Assembly (NCBI GenBank): GCA_903772945.1
Contig: CAICTM010000138.1
Location: 44,631-108,630 of the forward strand
DNA: 64,000 nucleotides
DNA from: Seminavis robusta
Taxonomy: Eukaryota > Bacillariophyta > Bacillariophyceae > Naviculales > Naviculaceae
Reading direction: 5' to 3'
Shown: positions 53,349-62,190 of the stretch, in pieces
Layout of the letters: each line of letters starts with the position of its first letter
How positions within the stretch are numbered: the stretch's first letter is position 1
Made by a program: the position numbers and the translations under genes
The notes under the pieces: model-generated
What the model saw: the letters and a program-made list of their open reading frames with translations, nothing else
Database searches by the model: none
Told to the model about the DNA's origin: nothing

Positions 53349-55580
53349 TCACGGCTCACAGAAACAACCGCAGTTGCATTCGAAGGAGAAGCAGTCCGCT
53401 TTCAGTTCGATCCACCCGTTTTCGTACAGCGAGCAAATATCAGAAGGGAACGTTCCAATGAAGGAGTTCCCCGCCAGTGACAACTCCTGGAGCCGAGGCA
53501 TTCCCTTGAAGGAATCTGGGATCCGGCCTACCAACAAGTTGTTGCCCAGCTGCAGCATCTGCATCTCGTGCAATTCGCCAATTTCAGAGGGAATCTGGCC
53601 GTGGAGACTATTCTTATTCAACAACAGCCACTCCAGCTTTTCTAACCGTCCTAAAACCGATGGGATTCTTTGATCCAATTGATTGGAATCCAGACGTAGT
53701 CGAGTTAGGGCTGTCAATTGGCTGAGCTCCACTGGGATTGCCCCCGTGTGATAGTTTGTGTGCAAATATAGCCCTTCCAACATGGTAAGCTCTCCAAGTT
53801 GAGAAGGTATCCTGTTTGTGATGCGATTGGCGGACAATGAGAGGCGCATTAACTGAAGGAGCTTTCCAATCTCTGTTGGGATGGCCCCAGTCAATTTGTT
53901 GCTATTCAGCACCAGCGCCTGAAGATTCGAGAGCTGACCGACTTGGCTGGGAATGGAGCTCGTCAACTCGTTGAATTGCAAGTTGAGTTCACGCAGGGAC
54001 TCCATGGCCCCAATTTCGGACGGGATAGGCCCAACCAAACCGTTTTGCTTTTGGCTAAGCACCAAGGTTTCCAGACGATTCAGTTTCCCGATAGCGGGCG
54101 GGATGGTGCTCTCGAGTCCATTTTCTTCCATTCGAAGTTCCAATAGATTCGTCATGCCACCAATCTCAGAAGGGATCGGCCCGTCGAGATGGTTGTGGCT
54201 CAAAATCAGCGTTTCCAAGTACTTTAGATTCCCGAGCTCTGTCACAATCTTGGATCTCAAGTCATTGAACTCCAAGTTCAGCTCTGATAGGTTCTGAAGC
54301 AAGCCAAACTCCGATGGAATTTCTCCAGTGAGCTGACAATCATGGAGCAGAAGGGTCTCCAGTTGAGCCAGGCGTCCAAAGGTGGTTGGTATCGGGCCCG
54401 TCAGGCCTCGATTGCTCTGCAAGTTGATTTCTTGGAGTGCAGTCAACAGACCGACCTCCGCGGGCAGGGTTCCCTCCAAGCCATTGGTCACGAGCGTCAA
54501 ACGCTTGTAATCCCCATATTCGTCGCAAGCACTGCCATATGCTGCGTGTGAAAGCCATTCGCACTCTGGTGCATTCATTGAGAGCCAAGAGGCCGAGGAA
54601 CTCCAGTTGTCTCCGTTTGTGGCAAAGTAGAATGCCACCAGAGCAAATCTCTGTACCTTTTGCTTATCAGTGTACTTAGAAATGTACGGATCACTCTTGA
54701 GCCATTGGTATGCACTTTTCTGTGGTGAGGGGTTAGGATTGTTGATGACGCTCCAGGTGGACGGAGGAAGCAGTTCTTCTGGAAACGGAGCTCCCTCGGG
54801 AGCAGAGGAGCTGACCGTTTGCGCTTGAGACCCAGTCTTGTCAGCGTCATCTGTTTCGTCTGTTGGAGATTCACCATACACTCCGATCAAGTATCGAACG
54901 CCGGACACCGAGAGCCCCGTCAGGAAGACGACAAAGAGAACCACCATCATGCATTGCAAGATGCGAAAGAACGTGCTCTTTGGCTTTCTTTCCGGTTTGA
55001 TTGGTTGTTCTCCAGGATCCATCTTTGCGCTTCGGGTAAGCAACGGATGTGTCTGATCTTTGTTCAAAGCCACTCCCTCCTCGGCCCGTTCTTCCATAGA
55101 TTTCTGTGGACTGGTTGCACGTGCGTCTTCGTCAGAGGTTTCTGAATCGCTAACATGAATGTCTCTTGAGGATTTCTTTTTCGATTTTTTACTTTTCTTC
55201 TTTCTCTCTTTCTTCTTGTCATCTTCACTGCTGTATGTATCTTCCGCGTTGGACCTGGTTTTCTTCTTCTTCTTCTTCTTGGACTTTTTCTGGACCTCCT
55301 CCTCCTCCTCGTCGTCGTCGTCGTCTTCACCAAGGTTCAACTTGGATGATCGCTTCTTCTTCTTTTTCTTTTCACGTTTTTCGCTCTTGCTCCTTTTCTT
55401 TTTCTTTCGGGTCAATTCCTCTTCGTGGTCCCCGCTGTCATCGGCACTATCCTCTTCTTCCTTGTCCTTCTCAACGCCCTTTTTCTTGGATTTCCTCTTT
55501 CTTAGCTTTTGGCCTTCCTCTTCGTCGCCTTCATGAATCAACGGGACAGTCTCATCTTGATCTTTCTTCGTCTTTGTCAT
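53349..55580 (-). CDS. LRR transmembrane protein without kinase, single exon
   Basis: 743 residues from the first ATG at 55580 (MTKTKKDQDE). The cytosolic head (~1-190) is extremely Lys/Glu/Ser-rich (KKKKKKRSSK, EEEEEV) and carries the duplicated-looking TSDEDARATSPQKSMEE. One TM helix is at ~200-222 (ILQCMMVVLFVVFLTGLSVSG). The extracellular head YQWLKSDPYISKYTDKQKVQRFALVAFYFAT is the same module as in the 30-34 kb LRR protein. About twelve plant-type LRRs of ~24 residues (LETLVLSQKQNGLVGPIPSEIG style) follow. A terminal cysteine cluster (CFSFECNCGCFCEP) closes the domain. Ligand binding or adhesion is inferred from the layout. It is intronless, unlike its larger relative. Confidence 0.86.
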   Translation of the reverse strand: MTKTKKDQDETVPLIHEGDEEEGQKLRKRKSKKKGVEKDKEEEDSADDSGDHEEELTRKKKKRSKSEKREKKKKKKRSSKLNLGEDDDDDEEEEEVQKKSKKKKKKKTRSNAEDTYSSEDDKKKERKKKSKKSKKKSSRDIHVSDSETSDEDARATSPQKSMEERAEEGVALNKDQTHPLLTRSAKMDPGEQPIKPERKPKSTFFRILQCMMVVLFVVFLTGLSVSGVRYLIGVYGESPTDETDDADKTGSQAQTVSSSAPEGAPFPEELLPPSTWSVINNPNPSPQKSAYQWLKSDPYISKYTDKQKVQRFALVAFYFATNGDNWSSSASWLSMNAPECEWLSHAAYGSACDEYGDYKRLTLVTNGLEGTLPAEVGLLTALQEINLQSNRGLTGPIPTTFGRLAQLETLLLHDCQLTGEIPSEFGLLQNLSELNLEFNDLRSKIVTELGNLKYLETLILSHNHLDGPIPSEIGGMTNLLELRMEENGLESTIPPAIGKLNRLETLVLSQKQNGLVGPIPSEIGAMESLRELNLQFNELTSSIPSQVGQLSNLQALVLNSNKLTGAIPTEIGKLLQLMRLSLSANRITNRIPSQLGELTMLEGLYLHTNYHTGAIPVELSQLTALTRLRLDSNQLDQRIPSVLGRLEKLEWLLLNKNSLHGQIPSEIGELHEMQMLQLGNNLLVGRIPDSFKGMPRLQELSLAGNSFIGTFPSDICSLYENGWIELKADCFSFECNCGCFCEP

Positions 55581-56006
55581 GGTGGAAGTCTTCACGCAGC
55601 TGTTTGTAAATTCTGTATCGCTAGCTACCTCGCCTTTACATCATGCATCCATCCCGACACCACACACAAGTCGTGTTCGGAATTTGGTTCAAATTGTGAT
55701 TGAAATTTGAAGCACAAAATCGGCCATCTGACCTCTAAATCTTTCGTTTATTGAATTTGGATACTTAGGAGCTGCTTCCAAGTAAAGATCCAGGAGGGTG
55801 TTTACTACTAGCTAGTAGTACTGGTACTGGTACCGTACGGCACGGCAGTACAGTACGGTACGGTAGAGGGGCGTGCTCCTCGAGATCTCTGTCTGTGGTT
55901 GTGCTAGCTGAATGATCCGTACCTTGATGAAGGCTCAAGACAGCGAAGGTTCCGTGTCCATTTGCAACAGAACAGAGGCGAGTATACATACAGAGTATTC
56001 CTACCA
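55581..56006. other. Divergent intergenic spacer, GTAC-rich
   Basis: 426 bp. GTACTGGTACTGGTACCGTA and related strings at 55817-55867 form nested palindromes. No ORF is supported; it presumably carries both promoters. Confidence 0.5.
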
Positions 56007-56522
56007 ATGGCACGTCAAACCAGTGGCAACGTGGACAACGACGCAACGTGGCTTAATGCCAAAGACGCAGTGTTTGGTTTGGAAATGCAGCTTCCATGGT
56101 CACGGCACCTGTTGGAGGGTCGAAAGTCAGTGGAAGTTCGAAGCTACAATTTGCCTCCGCAACTGCTTGGAACCAAACTGTACATTCTCGAGTCTCAGCC
56201 CGGTACCGATGGAGTCAGTGCTCTCGGAGACCAGATTAAACTACACCACAATGTCAAGATTCGAGGATGGTGCCTATTTGACGCAGTCAAGGAGTACACC
56301 ACGCAAAGCGATTTCGAGGTTGACGAAGGCCGTCATTTAGTATCCCCAACATCAGGCTATGCCTGGAAAGAAGGATCCACCCAAGTTCTCTACGGATGGA
56401 TTGCAAAGGAATATGAGCTGATTGGTGACAACACTCAAATAACTAACCACGAGGCAAGTCATTACAAAACGGCAGTGCGAAGGAAACGATCCATATTCCA
56501 GCTCTATAAGGAAGACTTATAG
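56007..56522 (+). CDS. ASCH-like (PUA-superfamily) domain protein
   Basis: 171 residues from the first ATG at 56007 (MARQTSGN). The N-terminal half has GLEMQLPWSRHLLEGRKSVE and VRSYNLPPQLLGTKLYILES. This is the ASCH pattern of a small strand followed by a PW...L..G.K..EVR motif and then a strand. A second half (GWCLFDAVKEYTTQSDF; YAWKEGSTQVLYGWIAKEYEL) fits the rest of the ~110-residue beta-barrel. ASCH domains are thought to bind RNA, for example in transcription coactivators. No TM or signal is visible. The basic tail (AVRRKRSIFQLYKEDL) is compatible with nucleic-acid binding. It converges on the DJ-1 gene 165 bp away. Confidence 0.6.
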   Translation: MARQTSGNVDNDATWLNAKDAVFGLEMQLPWSRHLLEGRKSVEVRSYNLPPQLLGTKLYILESQPGTDGVSALGDQIKLHHNVKIRGWCLFDAVKEYTTQSDFEVDEGRHLVSPTSGYAWKEGSTQVLYGWIAKEYELIGDNTQITNHEASHYKTAVRRKRSIFQLYKEDL

Positions 56523-56687
56523 GTGTTAGGAACAGCAGCAAAGTGATCTGCCTGTTGTAAAACAACAAACATCTTGTAGATTGTCGCCAAGTGTATTGTA
56601 GCTATCAGCCTGGAGAAGCGAATAGCGAAAGGAAGAGTAGACGGCGTGTAACCGAGGCTTTCTTCACCATTCATTTTCTTTTTGAGA

Positions 56688-57618
56688 TTAGTCCACCAAC
56701 ATTTGCTTGGCAATTTCATCTCTCTTTTCTTTGCCATACAGTTTCTCACCCAGGGCCAGGGCAAACAAGAGTGAAGTTCCAGGTCCTTGCGAGGTCACTA
56801 CATTGTCGGCAATGACGACCTTGTCATCGGAAACAATCTTGAGATTGTCGCGAAAACCGGGTGCGGGGTAGCAGGTGGAAGGAACGGATTCGTCCAAAAA
56901 GCCCTGGGATGCCAAGACGACGGCCGGAGAGGCGCACACGGCACCGTACAGCTTTTTGGCGCCCTTTTGTTTTTCCAAAATGGACGTGAGCGCTTTGGAA
57001 ACTTTCAAGTGTGTGGCTCCTAATAAAAAGTTAGTTGAAACAAGAAAAAGAATGAGAAAACGAGGACGAAAAATATTCGGTGTTGAGACCACAACAATGG
57101 TAGATTGGATTGGTGGGATATTCGCTCGTACCAGGCATTCCACCGGGAAGGGCTACGAGGTCCCATTCCTCCTTTGCGGCATCTTCAATTGTGGCATCTG
57201 CCATGACCTGGAAATATACAGAGATCAATTGGGTGTGAGAATCCGTTCTTTAGAAGCCTACCATTCTCCTAGCTAGCTAGTAGACCAAGCTAGTAGACAT
57301 CACAGACTCCATGTCCTCAGTTAGCGTTTGACGTACCTTGATTCCTCGACTCATCTTGCAGACCAGCTCTCCATTCATGACAGAGGCAATGGTGACATCG
57401 GCACCAAAACGGGTCAATGTATCCGTGATGCAGGTAGTCTCAATTTCCTCGGATCCTTCCCCGATGGGAACCAACACTTTCTTGGACATGGCGAGACTGG
57501 TGGTGGATGTAAACGAACGTGTGGCAGTCGTAGTAAATGCCAGGGAGGGTCTGCTAATGACAAGGGCGATGGAAACAATAGCACGACAACTGTGGGCACG
57601 AAGAAACACACCAACCAT
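56688..57618 (-). CDS. DJ-1/PfpI family protein, probably plastid-targeted, three exons
   Basis: Exons 57618..57337, 57207..57132 and 57019..56688 join (GT-AG introns of 129 and 112 bp) to 229 residues. The core starts [18 protein letters not shown] (~44-61), includes [12 protein letters not shown] across exon 2/3, and carries the nucleophile elbow AVCASPAVV with Cys148. Glu60 corresponds to the DJ-1 glutamate beside the cysteine. [16 protein letters not shown] closes the fold. The ~43-residue extension has a hydrophobic signal-like stretch ending in SLAFTT. This resembles the diatom bipartite plastid-targeting junction with Phe at +1, so a plastid location is inferred. The family covers oxidative-stress sensors, deglycase-type enzymes and peptidases; all catalytic residues visible here are intact. 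Confidence 0.9.
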
Positions 57619-58073
57619 TCTACTGATTTTTGATGTGTTTTTGTTGTCAACAGTTCTTGTGAGAAGGGGTGGAGGAGTTTGAAAGATCTAAAGATACGCT
57701 TCTCATTATTTGTAGCCGCACACTTGCTTCTTTTTTGCGATTTGGGACTCGACTCGACTCAGGACTGGAGCAATGGAGCCAGAAGGTCCTGTAAAAAGTT
57801 TGATATATGGGGTTCTTTGTCTGTCTTGGTTCGGGCTTCTGTGACATGTCGGAACAGTTGTGGAATTGACTATAGAAATTTAAGTGCATCTTTGGGGACA
57901 CTAGTAACTCCAATGGCTATTGAGACATTGAGCGGAAGACTGATTGATTAAAAAGCCATGCGGTGCTTTTTAAAAGTAACTAGGTGCCACGTTGCCACGT
58001 TGCCTTGCCAACGGTAGAATTGAAGTGGTTTGTACTGCTGTTTGGACTATGATAGATACAAAACTTTAGGTAC
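57619..58073. other. Intergenic, divergent promoters
   Basis: 455 bp between DJ-1 (-) and the membrane-protein copy (+), before the foldback element. No ORF with motifs. GGAGTTTGAAAG and CTTTTTAAAAGTAACTAGG strings were noted only. Confidence 0.45.
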
Positions 58074-58230
58074 CGGTACCATACCGTACGAGCAGCTTCG
58101 ATTTTATTGATGCAAACGCGTGCCGACCTCCCTGGTACACTTCTACTCGAGCACTCGTAGAAGTGTACGAGAAAACCTGGCACGCGTTTGAATCTTTAAA
58201 ACCGAAGCTGCCTGTACGGCCGAACGGTAC
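58074..58230. repeat. ~155-bp foldback (imperfect inverted repeat)
   Basis: Left arm GTACC...GTACGAGCAGCTTCGATTTT, GCAAACGCGTGCC and GTACACTTCTAC. Right arm is the inverse: GTAGAAGTGTAC, GGCACGCGTTTG, AAAACCGAAGCTGCCTGTAC and GGTAC. Centre lies near 58151 with a 10-base loop (TCGAGCACTC). It is either a small foldback transposon or a stem-loop RNA; no target-site duplication was identified. Confidence 0.78.
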
Positions 58231-58480
58231 TTTTACACCATACTCTGGAGTACATAAATACATGTACCGGTGAGCCGGTGACCCCTATGTCATAAGTCGA
58301 TCATCAGAACAGATCGATTCGATTCTCTCATCTCTGCATGCAATCCCTTCACCTTCACAATTCACAACTCACAACGGATTGTCGAACCATACGTATCGCT
58401 CAAGAACAGTCGAGTAATTCTCACAACAGAACAATCCAAGAGGGACAATATCGTTCTCTCCATCTCCTGATTGTGCCACC

Positions 58481-59951
58481 ATGAGCAACCTCAACTATCG
58501 GTTTCATGCTGATCGCCGCCAACTTGGTGGCATGCTCATGATCACAGGGTTTTGCGCTGGTAAGATATCGGTTTTGCTGCTACCGTATTGCCATCATGTT
58601 CACGAATCTCGATGTTCTTGAACTCACTTCCTTTCCTCCTGACCCCATTCCTGCAACACATACAGTCATTCACCCCATTGCCAACATTGTCAATTCCTTC
58701 GATGCTGATGGAACCCTCAACACGGATCCGAGTACCATTCCGTTCTGGGGTATGATAGGAGCTTTTTGCTTGTTCTTGAATGGGGTAGCCTCGGTGACGG
58801 TTGGCTTTGCTGCTTGTACCATGGACTCAAGTCCACATCATAACCACAACAGTTTTGACTGCCATCAATCAGGTGAGACTGCACTTTGACTTTGATTTTG
58901 GTGGGAGTGGGAGTGGTGGATAGTGAAGTTCACTGAGAAGGACTTTTGGAGAATGGAAGCTAACTGCTCGTTTGTGCTTTCCCTTCCCCTGTTTTGTTCC
59001 ACGGTAGCTTTGTTGGATTCCATATATTACTGATATGACCAATCTGGGGAAAATGGCCAGCAGTGATCCCTCCAAACAAGGGTTGGTTCCAGCAGTGCAT
59101 AATCCTACAGAGACTGATGTCAAGTTTGTTGCCTCCATCGGGTAAGCGGAGAAGATGGCATGATAATTCTTCATTGACAAACTGTGCCATCTGACCAAAC
59201 TGTGTGGCATTTTTCTTTTTGCAGTGTGATCGCCGTTGCGTGCTATGGTTTTGCCTATGTTGGATCCCTCTCCTTCATGGCATTTGGTCTTCACTCACTC
59301 AACGCTAGAAAGTATGAGCAACGTCCCTCAGGATACTACAAAGGGCGTTTGACATTTTACTCCCTTGTACTCACCGTTGGAGGAGGAGCACAGCTGGCAT
59401 TGGGTATCTACGCAGCAAACAACTTTGGAACAGGAGTCTTGAATGATGGAATTGGAACAGGAGCATTGGGTGAAGGAACAATCCGAGCTGCCATGCTCAT
59501 AGTCAACTATCCCCTTGTCTCTATCTTTGTGGGTGCCATACAGGTGTTTCATGGCCTTTGGGGAATTGCTCGTAGCTTTGGAAAGCACCGCGGTCCACGC
59601 GACAATAAGTTTCAGCTGTACTTGGCAATACAGTGGGTCCTTGTTCTTTGCTTCCAAGACATCATGCAACTTGCTTACTTTCCCGTGAATGTGATGACTC
59701 CCATGGCAGCTGGAATTGCAGCAGTTTCCTTTGGAATCAATATGATGCCAGCATATCTGGATGCAAAAATGCGACATACCCCTGAGGAGATCCCTGAAGG
59801 GTACTACATTGAAGTTCCACAAATGGAAGTTCCCTCTATCCTTGACATTGCACCTGTGAAAGCCACGCAGCATGAAAGTGTATCGCAGACCAAGCGGGAA
59901 ACATGGAGCGACGAGAGTGGATCATTGCATGAAGATGACATGATTTTATAG
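58481..59951 (+). pseudogene. Four-exon membrane protein paralogue, one extra base in exon 2
   Basis: Exon borders 58481..58559, 58666..58872, 59008..59141 and 59225..59951 match the copy at 47850-49247: exon 1 is 79 bp and exon 3 is 134 bp in both. Exon 2 is 207 bp here against 206 in the intact copy. The extra base lies in TCAAGTCCACATCATAACC (near 58830), where the intact copy has TCAAGTCACATTATAGTC. The frame then runs into TGA at about 58889. Without that base the exons give 381 residues with the same TM pattern and the EEIPEGYYIEVPQ tail, plus an insert NNFGTGVLNDGIGTG. Either an inactivating mutation or a sequence error. Confidence 0.75.
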
Positions 59952-60700
59952 TGTGCTGTACCTATGGTACGTCGTGCTCTTTCTGGTCACATACGCTTCC
60001 GTGGAGCGGAATCAAGACCACAATCTACACTTTTGGATCTCCTTGCTGTTGAGAAATGGGTGTTTGTGGGCGGGCGATGATCTCTGATCGGGGTCAATGG
60101 CTGGGGGTGTTTTGCCAGTGTGTGTCTTCTCGATTGTCGCCATCGAAACTGGGGCAGAGTGTTATGCTACGGTGCTGATCCGAAAGTGTGAATGTTAGGC
60201 GCCTGTAAGAATAGTTTGGTGCGAATCTATGCTTCAATATTGTAAAACAGAAATTATTCCACAGCGTTTCATTCATCACAAAGATCTCTTCAGCTTCGCG
60301 GAAAATGTGCCGCCCACCTAGCCGGGAGAGATGTTGTCCGTGTGATCCTCTCAATGAAACTAGCTTTCCGCCTTTTCTCCCAAAACAACCAGGATGTCGC
60401 AAGGGGCGGAGGGTTGCGAAGTCTAGCTCCATATTGAATCATTCATTCCAAACAATTCCATGTCGTATCATCCTTGCCCGATGACAACTAACTTGTTGGT
60501 GTTTTGATCCAGCCTGAATGATCCTTGTCCCCACTTTGAACATTGCCTGAATTGGAACTAAAACAAGAAGGCCCGGAAGTCATTCAAATCTTTGTGGAGC
60601 AACAAAAGCAGGTACATTTTAAAAGAACAGTGACATATTGTACATATTGATTTTATTATAAAGCCAATACAGCAGCAACCCTATCATGCTCCAGGAAATA
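59952..60700. other. Intergenic spacer
   Basis: 749 bp between the membrane-protein copy and the PSxxPS surface protein; convergent 3' flanks. No gene supported. The minus frames near 60094-60432 carry no motif. Confidence 0.5.
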
Positions 60701-61795
60701 CTACGTAGGGTTGGCCGACAGACTTGGTTGACTGGACGGTATTGACGAGGGCGATCGAGACGGCGCCTTGGAGAGACTTGGTTGTACCGAAGGCGAAGAG
60801 GAAGGACTGCTGCTGGGAGAACGGGAGGGTGTTCGGGATGGCGAAGCAGATGGATCGTTGCCTTCAGTGGGCACTGGTGTAGGCCGCCGTGTTGGCACTG
60901 CAGTCGGACGCGGCGTTCGTTCACTGTCACGGGATCGGCTGCTACCCATACCCATGCCCATGCCCATACCCCTACCCCCACCCATGCCCATACCTCTCCT
61001 TCTCCTACGTCTTGGTCCTGGTGCAAGAATGATATTTGCTCCCTGTGGGAGAAATCCAATGCCTGGTTGGAAAATCTGAACGTTGGTCATGATTCTTTGG
61101 AGTTGTGGCGTCGTTTCAACGTTGGGCGATGCCCGAGGTGTCAGGCCGCCGTTTAGGTAGAGAAGGTCGTTGCGAAGATTGGTCCGGCCCCCGCCTCCCA
61201 TTCCACCCATTCCCCTCCTCCTCCGGCCCCGCCCTCGGCCTCCTTTGAGCTTTCGCTGTATGGCTGTTTGTTGTTTGTCAGATAAGCCACGAACAGGCAA
61301 TGCTTTGGTGGTATGCTGCTGTGATGAAACTTGGTTTGTAGTTTGTGTTGCCTCCGTTTTCGCTTTTACGCCTTTCTTGCCTTTTTTCGCATTTCTCATG
61401 GTTTTTGCGTGTTGGTGATAGTGCTGTTGTTTTCCTTGTGACGATGATAGTGTCGGTGACACGACTTTTGGGGTGACAGGAACTGGAGATCGCGTATCGC
61501 CGGTGTTGTGTGATGATGTGACGACAAGTGATTCTGTCTCAATTTCGGGATAGGTCACCCCGACTTTGCTAGCGTAGCGTATACTTTCCGACGTGAAAAA
61601 GATGATGCCCGCACAAAAGACAAAGATAAGTGCCACTGATAGCGGGGATCTTCTCGAAGCGCTTTTCTCATGCCATTCCTCCTCTGCGCTGGACGAATCC
61701 GGTAAGCGATGGCTAGATGAGTGGAACGACACGGAATCCAGACTATCGTCGTCTTCCCTGCACCTCTTGGGCGAAGGTGTTCTCGGTGCCTTCAT
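60701..61795 (-). CDS. Type II surface protein with Gly/Arg/Met tract and PSxxPS tail
   Basis: 364 residues, ATG 61795, single exon. A short charged head is followed by one TM helix at ~51-70 (LSVALIFVFCAGIIFF), so the rest faces the lumen or outside. Next come a Thr/Lys/Gln-rich part with KGKKGVKAKTE, and two Gly-rich patches: GGRGRGRRRRGMGGMGGGGR (~183-202) and RRRRRRGMGMGGGRGMGMGM (~260-280). The tail is TPRPTAVPTRRPTPVPT followed by SASPSRTPSRSPSSSPSSSP repeats to the end. PSxxPS/PTxxPT tails are frequent in diatom cell-surface and frustule-associated proteins, where Ser/Thr may be glycosylated or phosphorylated; a wall role is inferred. The basic Gly tracts could bind polyanions such as silica. 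No enzyme motif. Confidence 0.68.
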   Translation of the reverse strand: MKAPRTPSPKRCREDDDSLDSVSFHSSSHRLPDSSSAEEEWHEKSASRRSPLSVALIFVFCAGIIFFTSESIRYASKVGVTYPEIETESLVVTSSHNTGDTRSPVPVTPKVVSPTLSSSQGKQQHYHQHAKTMRNAKKGKKGVKAKTEATQTTNQVSSQQHTTKALPVRGLSDKQQTAIQRKLKGGRGRGRRRRGMGGMGGGGRTNLRNDLLYLNGGLTPRASPNVETTPQLQRIMTNVQIFQPGIGFLPQGANIILAPGPRRRRRRGMGMGGGRGMGMGMGMGSSRSRDSERTPRPTAVPTRRPTPVPTEGNDPSASPSRTPSRSPSSSPSSSPSVQPSLSKAPSRSPSSIPSSQPSLSANPT

Positions 61796-62190
61796 CGTCT
61801 TGCTTCCTGAAGCGATCTCGTTGCCTTCTTTGTTGGTTGTCGAGGTTTGCGAAAAGATGAGACGACCTCGGAACGGTCGTGCAACAAGATATTTGGAACG
61901 TCGTGAACTCCTTGGTCGTGCAAGTCAAAATTGGTTTTTGGATTCCTGCGCGCCTTCCCTCTGATGACGTCTGATTCATGATTGCTCCGAGAGTTTAGAC
62001 CCCAATGGGTTCAACAGCTGTGTCACCTCGTCGCCTCACAAGAAGCCACACAAAATGAAGATCGGAACGAAGCAGCTGTCCATCTTCTCACCCGAGAGGA
62101 AGATGAACATCTACATGTACTGAGCATCATCAGCGTCTGGTGAAGAAGATTAGACAAGGCGAGGACCAGTTTCAACCCGATTGAGTGGAT
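61796..62190. other. Divergent promoter region
   Basis: 395 bp between the PSxxPS protein (-) and the lipase gene (+). No ORF or palindrome of note. A CCGATTGAGTGGAT string precedes the lipase ATG. Confidence 0.5.
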
